A DNA stretch of 45,910 bases from Virgisporangium ochraceum (lineage in GTDB: Bacteria; Actinomycetota; Actinomycetes; Mycobacteriales; Micromonosporaceae), in the NCBI RefSeq assembly GCF_016863655.1, contig NZ_BOPH01000115.1:1-45910 (forward strand). The letters are read 5' to 3'. A model generated the notes under the pieces. It was not told the DNA's origin and did not search any database. It worked only from the letters and a program-made list of their open reading frames with translations. Positions 39,573 to 45,910 of the stretch are shown in pieces (the stretch's first letter is position 1; each line of letters starts with the position of its first letter). A program made the translations under genes and the position numbers.

Positions 39573-40721
39573 ATGGGCCGGCACCCGCTGCGCCTGCGGC
39601 TCACGCTGCTGTACTGCCTGGTCTCGGTCGTCTCCAGCGCCGTCCTGCTGGTGATCATGTATGCGCTGACCCAGAGCCTGAACCCCGACGTCGCGCGCCT
39701 GGAGGACCCGCCGCCCCCGGACGTGCCGCCGCTGTTCCCGGTGCCGGGCGGTCCGGTGGGCGAGCCCGTCCGCGGCGTGGAGGAGATCTCCGCGGGGACG
39801 ATCGGGCCGCCGCTTCTCGCGCTGGCCATCATGGCCGCACTGTCGCTGGTGCTCGGCTGGCTGATCGCCGGACGCGTGCTGCGCCCGGTGCTCACGATGA
39901 CCGAACGCCTGCACCGGATCTCCGACCGCAACGTGCACGAACGCCTGTCCCTGCCCGGCCCGCGCAACGAGCTGAAGGACCTGGCCGACACCGTCGACGG
40001 CCTCCTCGGCCGGCTCGAGACCGCGCTCGACGCCCACAAACGGTTCGTGGCCAACGCCGCGCACGAGCTGCGCACGCCGCTGACCGTGGAGCACGCGCTC
40101 CTCGAGGAGCCGCTGATCGACCCGTCGGCCGACCTGGAGACGTTCCGGTCGATCTTCGAGCGGTTGCTCGTCATCACCGACCGGCGCCGGCAGCTGCTGG
40201 AGTCGCTGCTCACGCTGGCGGGCAGCGAGCACGGCCGCGGACCCGACGAGACCGTCGACGTCGCCGCCCTGGTTCAGCAGGCCCTGCGCGACCGCGCGCC
40301 CGAGGCGCGGCGCCGCGGCATCCGGGTCGACAGCTCGGTGCGTCCGGCGCTCGTTCCCGGCGACGAGCTGCTGGTCGCCCGCATGGTGGCCAACCTCGTC
40401 GACAACGCGATCCACCACAACGTGCCCGGCGGCACCGTGGAGATCACCGTCCGACGCCGGGTCGGCCGCGTGGTCGTCTCGGTGGCGAACACCGGCCCGG
40501 TCGTCCCACCCGACCAGGTCGACCGCCTGTTCGAGCCGTTCCAGCGCCTGCACCGCACCGCCGACGACGGTCACCACGGGCTGGGCCTGTCGATCGTGCG
40601 GGCGATCGCGAGGGCCCACGACGCGACGGTCGTTGCCCTTCCCCGCCCGGAGGGCGGCCTGGAGATCGAGGTGGCGTTCCCGGTCCTGGCCGCCGACCCG
40701 GTCCCCGTCCCGCCGCGGTGA
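39573..40721 (+). CDS. Sensor histidine kinase (HAMP, HisKA, ATPase)
   Basis: A 382-residue classic kinase: helix 1 at about 10-32, a short Pro-rich outside loop (EDPPPPDVPPLFPVPGGP), helix 2 at about 74-95 (LALAIMAALSLVLGWLIAG), HAMP with RVLRPVLTMTERLHRIS, phospho-acceptor His164 in NAAHELRTPLTVEHALLEE, and an ATPase domain with NLVDNAIHHNVPGG, FEPFQRL and GLGLSIVRAIA. The outside domain is only about 40 residues, as in kinases that sense within the membrane or with help from a transporter; the divergent ABC system fits that. Confidence 0.95.
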   Translation: MGRHPLRLRLTLLYCLVSVVSSAVLLVIMYALTQSLNPDVARLEDPPPPDVPPLFPVPGGPVGEPVRGVEEISAGTIGPPLLALAIMAALSLVLGWLIAGRVLRPVLTMTERLHRISDRNVHERLSLPGPRNELKDLADTVDGLLGRLETALDAHKRFVANAAHELRTPLTVEHALLEEPLIDPSADLETFRSIFERLLVITDRRRQLLESLLTLAGSEHGRGPDETVDVAALVQQALRDRAPEARRRGIRVDSSVRPALVPGDELLVARMVANLVDNAIHHNVPGGTVEITVRRRVGRVVVSVANTGPVVPPDQVDRLFEPFQRLHRTADDGHHGLGLSIVRAIARAHDATVVALPRPEGGLEIEVAFPVLAADPVPVPPR

Positions 40722-40768
40722 CCGCAACGCCGCCGGGTTCACCCGCGTCGGAGGGCGTCCTGCAGGGT

Positions 40769-40787
40769 GCGGCGGTGCGGCCGCCGC
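40769..40787. terminator. Short GC hairpin between convergent genes
   Basis: GCGGCGG (40769-40775) pairs with CCGCCGC (40781-40787) around TGCGG, between the kinase gene end (40721) and the convergent MarR gene end (40806). It is a plausible weak terminator. Confidence 0.45.
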
Positions 40788-40805
40788 CGGTGAGCTCGAC
40801 CTCGG

Positions 40806-41255
40806 TCATCGGGTCGCGCCGGCGTCGCGGGGGCGGCTGAACGCCCGGTACAGCCCGGTCGCCTCGCGGAGGAACCGCTCGATCGTCGCGCGTTCGTCGC
40901 CGGTGAACCGGTCGGCGAGCCGGCGCAGCGCGTCGTCCAGTGGGCGCAGCTCCTCGGCCGCGGCGGCGAGCGCGGACTCCGTCGGCTCCAGGATGAGCCG
41001 GCGCCGGTCGTGCGGGTCGCGGTGGCGGCGGACGTGGCCGGCCCGCTCGAGCCGGTCGACCAGCCCGGTCGCCGACCCCGACGTCAGGCCGACCAGCGCG
41101 CCCAGCTCGACCGGGCCGAGGGCCTGCTCGCTGGTCATGAGGTGCTTCATCGCCAGGTAGTCCCCGGGGCTGAGGCGCAGCCGCCGGCCCAGCGCCACGT
41201 CGAGCTCGGCGGCCGCGACCACGAAGTTGTGCAGCGCCCAGGACAGATCAGCCAT
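40806..41255 (-). CDS. MarR-family transcriptional regulator
   Basis: A 149-residue MarR protein: dimer helix ADLSWALHNFVVAAAELDVA, LRLSPGDYLAMKHLMTSEQA, LGPVELGALVGLTSGSATGL (recognition region), VDRLERAGHVRRHRDPHDRR with the wing, and a C-terminal dimer helix. It is divergent from an EmrB/QacA-type efflux gene, the standard pairing in which the regulator represses the pump until a drug binds. The palindrome between the two genes is the likely operator. Confidence 0.92.
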   Translation of the reverse strand: MADLSWALHNFVVAAAELDVALGRRLRLSPGDYLAMKHLMTSEQALGPVELGALVGLTSGSATGLVDRLERAGHVRRHRDPHDRRRLILEPTESALAAAAEELRPLDDALRRLADRFTGDERATIERFLREATGLYRAFSRPRDAGATR

Positions 41256-41268
41256 CCGTTGATGATAA

Positions 41269-41297
41269 TATCGCTTGGTTTCCAAGCTACTTTGATA
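41269..41297. promoter_or_regulatory. MarR-type operator upstream of efflux gene
   Basis: GCTTGG (41273-41278) and CCAAGC (41282-41287) form a perfect 6-bp inverted repeat around TTT, nested between TATC (41269-41272) and GATA (41294-41297). It lies between the divergent starts at 41255 and 41314 in an A/T-rich strip that must hold both promoters. TTGG-N3-CCAA cores are typical of MarR sites. Confidence 0.65.
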
Positions 41298-41313
41298 CCG
41301 AGGAGCTGCCCGG

Positions 41314-42825
41314 ATGGAGCGACGGTGGATCGGCCTCACCTTCCTCAGCGCCGCCGTCTCCCTGGTCATCATCGACGTCACCATCATCAACGTCGCGGTT
41401 CCCGCGATAGTCGTCACCCTTGACGCGTCCGCCGCCACCACCCAGTGGATCCAGGAGGCGTACACCCTCACGCTCGCCGCGCTCCTCATCGTCGCCGGGC
41501 GCACCGCCGACGCGATCGGGCGCAGGCGCGTCCTGGTCACCGGGCTTGTGATCTTCACGGCCGCGAGCGTTCTCGCGGCGACCGCCCCCAACGGACCCCT
41601 GCTCGTGGCCGCGCGGGTGCTGCAGGGCGTCGGCGGCGCCGCGATCCTGCCGTCGACGTTGTCGCTCATCAACGCAACGTTCCGCGGTCCGCAACGCGCC
41701 ACCGCGTTCGCGGTGTGGGGCTCGACGATCGGCGCGATGGCCGCCGTCGGTCCGCTGCTGGGCGGCTGGCTCACCACCGAACTGTCGTGGCGGTGGGCGT
41801 TCTGGATCAACCTCGTGCTGGGTCCGGTCGCGATCGTCGGCTCGCTGCTGTTCGTCGCCGAGTCCCGGCAACGCGACGCGTCCCGGCGCCTCGACCTGCC
41901 CGGCGTGCTGCTGTCGGCGGTCGCGTGGCTCGGACTCGTCTTCGGCCTCATCGAGGGCCGCACCCTCGGCTGGTGGACCGCCCGCGACGGCGACGGCCTG
42001 TCGCCGGTGCCGGCGTCGTTCGCGGTCGCGCTGATCGCACTGGTCGCGTTCGTCGCGTGGCAGAACCACGTGTTACGCACGGGCCGGCAGCCGTTGCTGG
42101 ACCTGCGCCTGTTCTCCGTCCCCGCCTTCGCGCGGGGAAACGCCATCGTGTTCATCGTCGCCCTCGGCCAGCTCGGCCTCCTGTTCGTCCTGCCCCTGTG
42201 GCTGCAGGGCACCCTGGGCTACACGGCCACGGGTACGGGCCTGCTCCTGGTCCCGATAGCGGTCGGCGCGTTCCTCGCCGCCGCCACCACGCCGCTGCTC
42301 GCGCAGGCCCGGGGCACCACCTGGGTGGTCCGGTTCGGGCTGGTCACCGAGATCGCCGGGCTGGCCTGGCTCGCCGCCGTCGCGTCACCCGACGTGGGCG
42401 GCTGGACGCTCGTGCCGGCCCTCGCGATCTACGGCTTCGGGGTCGGTACCGCCGACGCCCAGCTCCCCGGCCTGGTACTGCGGGACATCCCCGTCGACCG
42501 GAGCGGCCAGGGCTCCGGGGTGCAGAGCACCGTCCAGGAACTGGGCTCCGCCATGGGCATCGCCGTGATCGGCACCGTGCTGTTCACCAGTCTCGCGGCA
42601 CAGTTGGAGCGCACGCTCGACCCGTCGACCGTCACCCTGGTGGTGGAGTCGGCCGGAACCGCCATCGCGGACCTCGACCCCGACGCCGCCGCGGCCGCCC
42701 GCGACGCGTTCTCCACGGCCACGACGCACGCCGCGCTGGCCGGTGCCGCCTTCCTCGCGGTCGGCCTGCTGGCCACCGCCTCCCTGCGCTCCCGACGAGA
42801 GGCCGACGAGTATGAACCCGCGTGA
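41314..42825 (+). CDS. MFS multidrug efflux transporter (DHA2, EmrB/QacA-like)
   Basis: A 503-residue, 14-helix major facilitator transporter. Markers: VIIDVTIINVAVPAI in helix 1, TTQWIQEAYTLTLAALL in helix 2, RTADAIGRRRVLV in loop 2-3, motif C VGPLLGGWLTTELSWRWAFWI in helix 5, and the late QSTVQELGSAMGIAV segment of the DHA2 group. GAGGAG precedes the ATG. Drug:proton antiport is the family's activity; the substrate is unknown. It is controlled presumably by the divergent MarR gene product and overlaps the following gene by 14 bases. Confidence 0.94.
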   Translation: MERRWIGLTFLSAAVSLVIIDVTIINVAVPAIVVTLDASAATTQWIQEAYTLTLAALLIVAGRTADAIGRRRVLVTGLVIFTAASVLAATAPNGPLLVAARVLQGVGGAAILPSTLSLINATFRGPQRATAFAVWGSTIGAMAAVGPLLGGWLTTELSWRWAFWINLVLGPVAIVGSLLFVAESRQRDASRRLDLPGVLLSAVAWLGLVFGLIEGRTLGWWTARDGDGLSPVPASFAVALIALVAFVAWQNHVLRTGRQPLLDLRLFSVPAFARGNAIVFIVALGQLGLLFVLPLWLQGTLGYTATGTGLLLVPIAVGAFLAAATTPLLAQARGTTWVVRFGLVTEIAGLAWLAAVASPDVGGWTLVPALAIYGFGVGTADAQLPGLVLRDIPVDRSGQGSGVQSTVQELGSAMGIAVIGTVLFTSLAAQLERTLDPSTVTLVVESAGTAIADLDPDAAAAARDAFSTATTHAALAGAAFLAVGLLATASLRSRREADEYEPA

Positions 42826-43507
42826 CCGGCTGCGCTGCGCCGCCCTCGGCGCCTCGACCGCCGCGATGATCCTCGTGCCCACGCTCGGGCCGGTGCTCGC
42901 CGGCACCGAGGAGGGCGCCGAGGAGTGGGACACCGACATCACGCCGCCGAACTACGCGTTCGCGATCTGGGCCCCGATCTTCCTGTCGAACGCCGCCGCC
43001 ACGGTGCAGCACCTGGCGAACCCGTCGGCGGAGGTGAACCGCCGCCACGGCTGGTGGCTGGCCGGCGCGCACGCGGCCAACGCCGGGTGGTCGCTGGTCG
43101 CGCAGTCGGGCCGGTTCCGGTACACGGCGGCGGTGCTGCCGGTCGCGGCCGTCCTGGCCGGACAGGCCCACCGTCGCCTCCAGCCCGGCGACGCCGGCAT
43201 CGCCCCGCACAGCACGGGGCTGCTGCTCGGGTGGACCAGCGTGGCCTCGGTCGTCAACATCGTCGCCGTACGGGGGCGTCCACTGCCGGCGCGGGCGACG
43301 GCGTCCGTGGTGGTCGGTGCCGCCGCGCTGCTGTCGACCGTCGTCGCCACGAGCCGCCGCGGCTACGTCGCGGTCGCGGCCGCGGGCGGCTGGGCGCTGG
43401 TCACCAACGCCCTGAACCCGCGACGGACCCGCACCGCCCGCGCGGCGAACGCCCTCGGCGCGACGCTGCTGGCCGCGACGACGGTGCGCCGCCTCACAGC
43501 TCGCTGA
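42812..43507 (+). CDS. TspO/MBR-like membrane protein
   Basis: A 231-residue protein with about six hydrophobic helices. The block ITPPNYAFAIWAPIFLSNAAAT at about residues 43-64 resembles the PP...FxxxWxxxY-type first signature of TspO/MBR proteins, and HGWWLAGAHAANAGWSLVAQ further matches distant members in actinomycetes. The family binds porphyrins or acts in stress signalling; here this is a tentative assignment. The ATG overlaps the end of the efflux gene by 14 bases, so it is co-expressed with the pump. The 3' end overlaps the convergent TPR gene by 14 bases. Confidence 0.72.
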   Translation: MNPRDRLRCAALGASTAAMILVPTLGPVLAGTEEGAEEWDTDITPPNYAFAIWAPIFLSNAAATVQHLANPSAEVNRRHGWWLAGAHAANAGWSLVAQSGRFRYTAAVLPVAAVLAGQAHRRLQPGDAGIAPHSTGLLLGWTSVASVVNIVAVRGRPLPARATASVVVGAAALLSTVVATSRRGYVAVAAAGGWALVTNALNPRRTRTARAANALGATLLAATTVRRLTAR

Positions 43508-44042
43508 GCAGCCGGCGGACCTTCTCCACCTGCTCCGGCCGGACCCGGTGGCTCCGGGTGTGGGTGCGCAGGTAGTCCTCGGCGAGCCCGCGTGCCTCGG
43601 CCCGGTGCCCGAGCCGGGCCAGCACGCGGGCCAGGTTCTCCATCGCGCGCGTGGCCTCCGGGTCGTCGTCGCCGGAGGCGTGATGGTGCATGCGCAACGC
43701 GGTCCGCAGGACCGGTTCGGCCTCCCGTACCCGGCCGAGGTGGTACAGCACGGTGCCGAGGTTGTTGTGCGCGGTTCCGTCGGCGTGCTCGCCCTGCGCG
43801 TCGACGATCCTGCGGTACATCGCCTCCGCCTCCTCGAGGCGCCCCTGCTTGAACAGCGTCGCCGCCAGATTGTTGCGGCTGGTGAGGGTCCGCTCGTCGC
43901 GGTCGCCGAAGGCCCGCTCACACCAGTCGCCGATCGCGGCGAACTCGGTTGCCGCCTCGTCGAGCATCCCCCGGCGGAGCAGACCGGCGGCCCGCTCGTT
44001 GCGCAGCATCATCTCCTGAACGGACGACGGCGTGACGTGCAT
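43494..44042 (-). CDS. Tetratricopeptide repeat protein
   Basis: A 182-residue helical protein built of about four TPR units: MMLRNERAAGLLRRGMLDEA, LTSRNNLAATLFKQGRLEEA, GTAHNNLGTVLYHLGRVREA and ATRAMENLARVLARLGHRAE. The Asn-rich NNL cores and 42-residue spacing resemble kinesin-light-chain/NB-ARC-associated TPRs that are common in actinomycetes. It probably binds a peptide or partner protein. ATG 44042 is used; the Met pair nearby (44009) is too close to its GGAG. No partner gene is evident. Confidence 0.8.
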   Translation of the reverse strand: MHVTPSSVQEMMLRNERAAGLLRRGMLDEAATEFAAIGDWCERAFGDRDERTLTSRNNLAATLFKQGRLEEAEAMYRRIVDAQGEHADGTAHNNLGTVLYHLGRVREAEPVLRTALRMHHHASGDDDPEATRAMENLARVLARLGHRAEARGLAEDYLRTHTRSHRVRPEQVEKVRRLLSEL

Positions 44043-44235
44043 GCGAATCCCCAAACACGGTGACGACAGGTCGACGACCCCATCACCCGATGCCATACAC
44101 GCCCTACACACCCGGCGGCCCTGCCCTGCCGCCCCGCCGCATCACCGCGGCCCTCGGCGCATCGCCGGAAATGCCTGGAGCCCCGCCCGGGCCTGTCGTA
44201 TCCTGGCGAACTTTGCTTCTATCGGGGAGGTCGAT

Positions 44236-44832
44236 GTGGTGGAGTATCCGAAGAACGTGCGCGAGCGCTTCCACGGAACGCCGGAGCAGCTGGTCGCCGG
44301 CGTGGTGGGCGAGCCTCCGCGGCGGTGGCAGGCGATCGTCATCGAGGAGTACGACCCCGGCTGGGCCGACCGCTTCGCCGCCGCCGCGTCGCGGCTCGCG
44401 GCCCTTCTCGGCGACCGCGTGAGCGCGATCGAGCACGTCGGGTCGACCTCGGTGCCGGGCCTGGCGGCCAAGCCCATCATCGACATCGACCTGCTGCTCG
44501 CCGACACGGCCGACGAGTCGGCGTACCTGCCGGCCCTGGAGGGCATCGGGTACCGGCTCGTGCTGCGCGAGCCGTGGTGGTACGGGCACCGGATGCTGGT
44601 GAGCGGCGAGGCCGACGTCAACCTGCACGTCTGGCCGAAGGACGCGCCGGAACCCGTCCGCCACAGGCTCTTCCGCGACTGGCTCCGCACCCACCCGGAC
44701 GACCGCGACCTGTACGCCGAGGCGAAGCGCCGCCTGGCCCGCGACACCGTCGACCGCCCCGGCGACTACAGCCTGGCGAAGAACGACGTCATCGACCAGA
44801 TCTACGGCCGCATCTTCGCCGCGGCCGGATAG
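44236..44832 (+). CDS. GrpB-family nucleotidyltransferase-like protein
   Basis: A 198-residue GrpB/UPF0157-type protein: IVIEEYDPGWADRFAAAA at the start, then AIEHVGSTSVPGLAAKPIIDIDLLL, the nucleotidyltransferase-like GS...DxD core, then VNLHVWPKDAPEPVRHRLFRDWL and a C-terminal helix (YSLAKNDVIDQIYGRI). The family has the pol-beta fold; its acceptor is unknown. The start is GTG at 44236 or 44239; GGGGAGG ends at 44230, so both spacings are acceptable. Confidence 0.88.
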   Translation: MVEYPKNVRERFHGTPEQLVAGVVGEPPRRWQAIVIEEYDPGWADRFAAAASRLAALLGDRVSAIEHVGSTSVPGLAAKPIIDIDLLLADTADESAYLPALEGIGYRLVLREPWWYGHRMLVSGEADVNLHVWPKDAPEPVRHRLFRDWLRTHPDDRDLYAEAKRRLARDTVDRPGDYSLAKNDVIDQIYGRIFAAAG

Positions 44833-44851
44833 GCGGCGATACGCTGCGGCC

Positions 44852-45793
44852 ATGAGCACGGTCGACTGGCTGATGGACGGCGATCCGGCGATCCGCTGGC
44901 AGGTCCTGCGCGACCTCCTCGACGCCCCACCGGCCGAGGTCGCCGCCGAGCGGGCGCGGGTCGAGCACGAGGGCTGGGGTGCCCGTCTCCTCGCCCTGCA
45001 AGGATCCGACGGGCTGTGGGACGGCGGAGCGCTCTTCCCCGCCGGCTACCGCGGTGGCGAGCCCGGCCAGCCGTGGACCACCACCATGCACACGCTGCAG
45101 ACGCTGGTGGTCCTCGGCCTCGACCCCGCGTGCGCCTCGGCCCGCGACGCGGTCGCCCGCGTCGCGGAGAACGCGCGGTGGGAGCATGCCGGCCAGCGCT
45201 TCTTCGACGGGGAGGTGGAGCCGTGCATCAACGGCCGCACCGTCGAGATCGGGGCGTACTTCGGGGTCGACGTCGCACCGGTCGTCGATCGGCTGCTGGG
45301 TGAGCGGCTCGCCGACGGTGGGTGGAACTGCGAGGCGGAGAACGGCTCGGTCCGGTCGTCGTTCGACACGACGCTGTCCGTCCTCGACGGGCTGCTGGCC
45401 TACGAGCGGGCGGGCATGTCCGGACCCGAGGTGCGCACGGCCCGCCTCAGCGGCGAGGAGTACCTGCTCCAGCGGGCCCTGTTCCGCCGGAGGAGCACCG
45501 GCGGGGTCGTCGACGAGGCGTATCTCGACCTGGCGTTCCCGTACTACTGGCACTACGACGTCCTGCGCGCGCTCGACCACCTCCGGCGCACCGGCGCACC
45601 GCCCGACCCGCGCGCCAAGGAAGCCGTCGACCTGGTGCGCGCCAAACGGAAGCCCGACGGCCGGTGGCCGCTCGACCGCGTGCACCCGGGCCGGGTCCAC
45701 TTCGCGTTCGACGGCGGCGTCGGCGAGCCGAGCCGGTGGAACACACTGCGGGCGCTGCGCGTGCTCCGCTGGTGGGACGGCGACCCGGCATAG
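44852..45793 (+). CDS. Alpha/alpha-toroid (prenyltransferase/squalene-cyclase-like) protein
   Basis: A 313-residue soluble helical protein with repeated blocks of the squalene-cyclase/prenyltransferase fold: WGARLLALQGSDGLWDGGAL, TTTMHTLQTLVVLGLDP, LADGGWNCEAENGSVRSSFD and RKPDGRWPLDRVHPG. These are QW-like repeats (Q/G..DG.W). The acidic DxDD of true cyclases is not seen, so it is likely a non-catalytic or unknown member. It follows the GrpB-like gene by 19 bases on the same strand. Conserved in actinomycetes; function unknown. Confidence 0.78.
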   Translation: MSTVDWLMDGDPAIRWQVLRDLLDAPPAEVAAERARVEHEGWGARLLALQGSDGLWDGGALFPAGYRGGEPGQPWTTTMHTLQTLVVLGLDPACASARDAVARVAENARWEHAGQRFFDGEVEPCINGRTVEIGAYFGVDVAPVVDRLLGERLADGGWNCEAENGSVRSSFDTTLSVLDGLLAYERAGMSGPEVRTARLSGEEYLLQRALFRRRSTGGVVDEAYLDLAFPYYWHYDVLRALDHLRRTGAPPDPRAKEAVDLVRAKRKPDGRWPLDRVHPGRVHFAFDGGVGEPSRWNTLRALRVLRWWDGDPA

Positions 45794-45910
45794 ACCAGCT
45801 CCCCGACCCGCACCGGGGTCGCGGCGCCGCTCGGACGGACCCCACCGCCACCGTCCGTCACCGCAAAACCTGCCCACCAGTCTGTGCCGGCCGCCTTGAT
45901 CGTCGTCCGA

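Noticed and set aside
45804..45821. Short inverted repeat CGACCC/GGGTCG after the last gene
   Set aside because: A 6-bp stem in GC-rich DNA is expected by chance; the window ends too soon to judge.
1..45910. tRNA genes, CRISPR arrays, integrases, phage or biosynthetic-cluster core genes
   Set aside because: None seen; no regularly spaced repeats and no PKS, NRPS, lantibiotic or transposase motifs in any recognised protein.

Overview
The window is about 46 kb of very GC-rich DNA with almost complete G/C preference at third codon positions, many GTG starts, stop-start overlaps of the TGATG and GTGA kind, and gene families typical of filamentous actinomycetes: F420/deazaflavin-type reductase, Tat-exported GH16 and GH99-like hydrolases, efeUOB, BlaI/M56 pairs, NarL-type two-component systems and several MarR regulators. 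I read it as a chromosomal, accessory-leaning segment of an actinomycete, perhaps Micromonosporales or Pseudonocardiales; the sequence alone does not settle the family. No rRNA, tRNA, CRISPR array, integrase or insertion sequence was seen, and no gene-free stretch exceeds 300 bases.

Layout. 0-4.7 kb: amidohydrolase, NarL-type response regulator and membrane histidine kinase on the minus strand, with a divergent membrane protein gene. 4.7-7.1 kb: phosphoketolase. 7.2-10.6 kb: a second NarL-type regulator/kinase pair and a small membrane protein. 10.7-14.4 kb: a tiny exported protein and the iron-uptake operon efeU-efeO-efeB behind an IdeR/DtxR-like iron box. 14.4-15.8 kb: divergent M56 metallopeptidase/BlaI pair. 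15.9-17.7 kb: secreted GH16 glucanase-like enzyme and a small membrane protein. 17.7-22.2 kb: small enzymes (histidine phosphatase, two DHFR/RibD-like reductases, a nucleotidyltransferase, a Ddn-like reductase, an imine-reductase-like dehydrogenase). 22.3-24.1 kb: a decayed locus in which a 5'-truncated, frameshifted GH78 rhamnosidase gene faces a 5'-truncated LacI regulator gene. 24.1-28.3 kb: Zn-type alcohol dehydrogenase, secreted GH99-like enzyme and a short UvrC-like GIY-YIG protein. 28.4-32 kb: hypothetical genes, a DUF1877-like protein and a YcaQ/AlkX-like HTH_42 protein. 32-37 kb: an FtsX-type permease divergent from a four-gene operon (MarR, unknown, metallophosphoesterase, acetyltransferase). 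37-40.7 kb: ABC-2 exporter divergent from an OmpR-type two-component system. 40.8-45.8 kb: MarR/EmrB-type efflux pair, TspO-like protein, TPR protein, GrpB-like protein and a cyclase-like helical protein.

Working together: three two-component systems and two MarR regulators each sit beside a transporter or membrane gene and have a recognisable dyad or direct repeat in the intervening promoter region, so the segment looks like a set of independent sense-and-respond cassettes (envelope stress, efflux, iron, polysaccharide breakdown).

The most unusual signals are at DNA level. An 11-bp palindrome, TCCAC[A/T]GTGGA, recurs inside genes in all three reading frames and forces codons that are otherwise rare here. 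Three long hairpin elements with 17-22 bp arms lie between genes. Five convergent gene pairs overlap at their stop codons.
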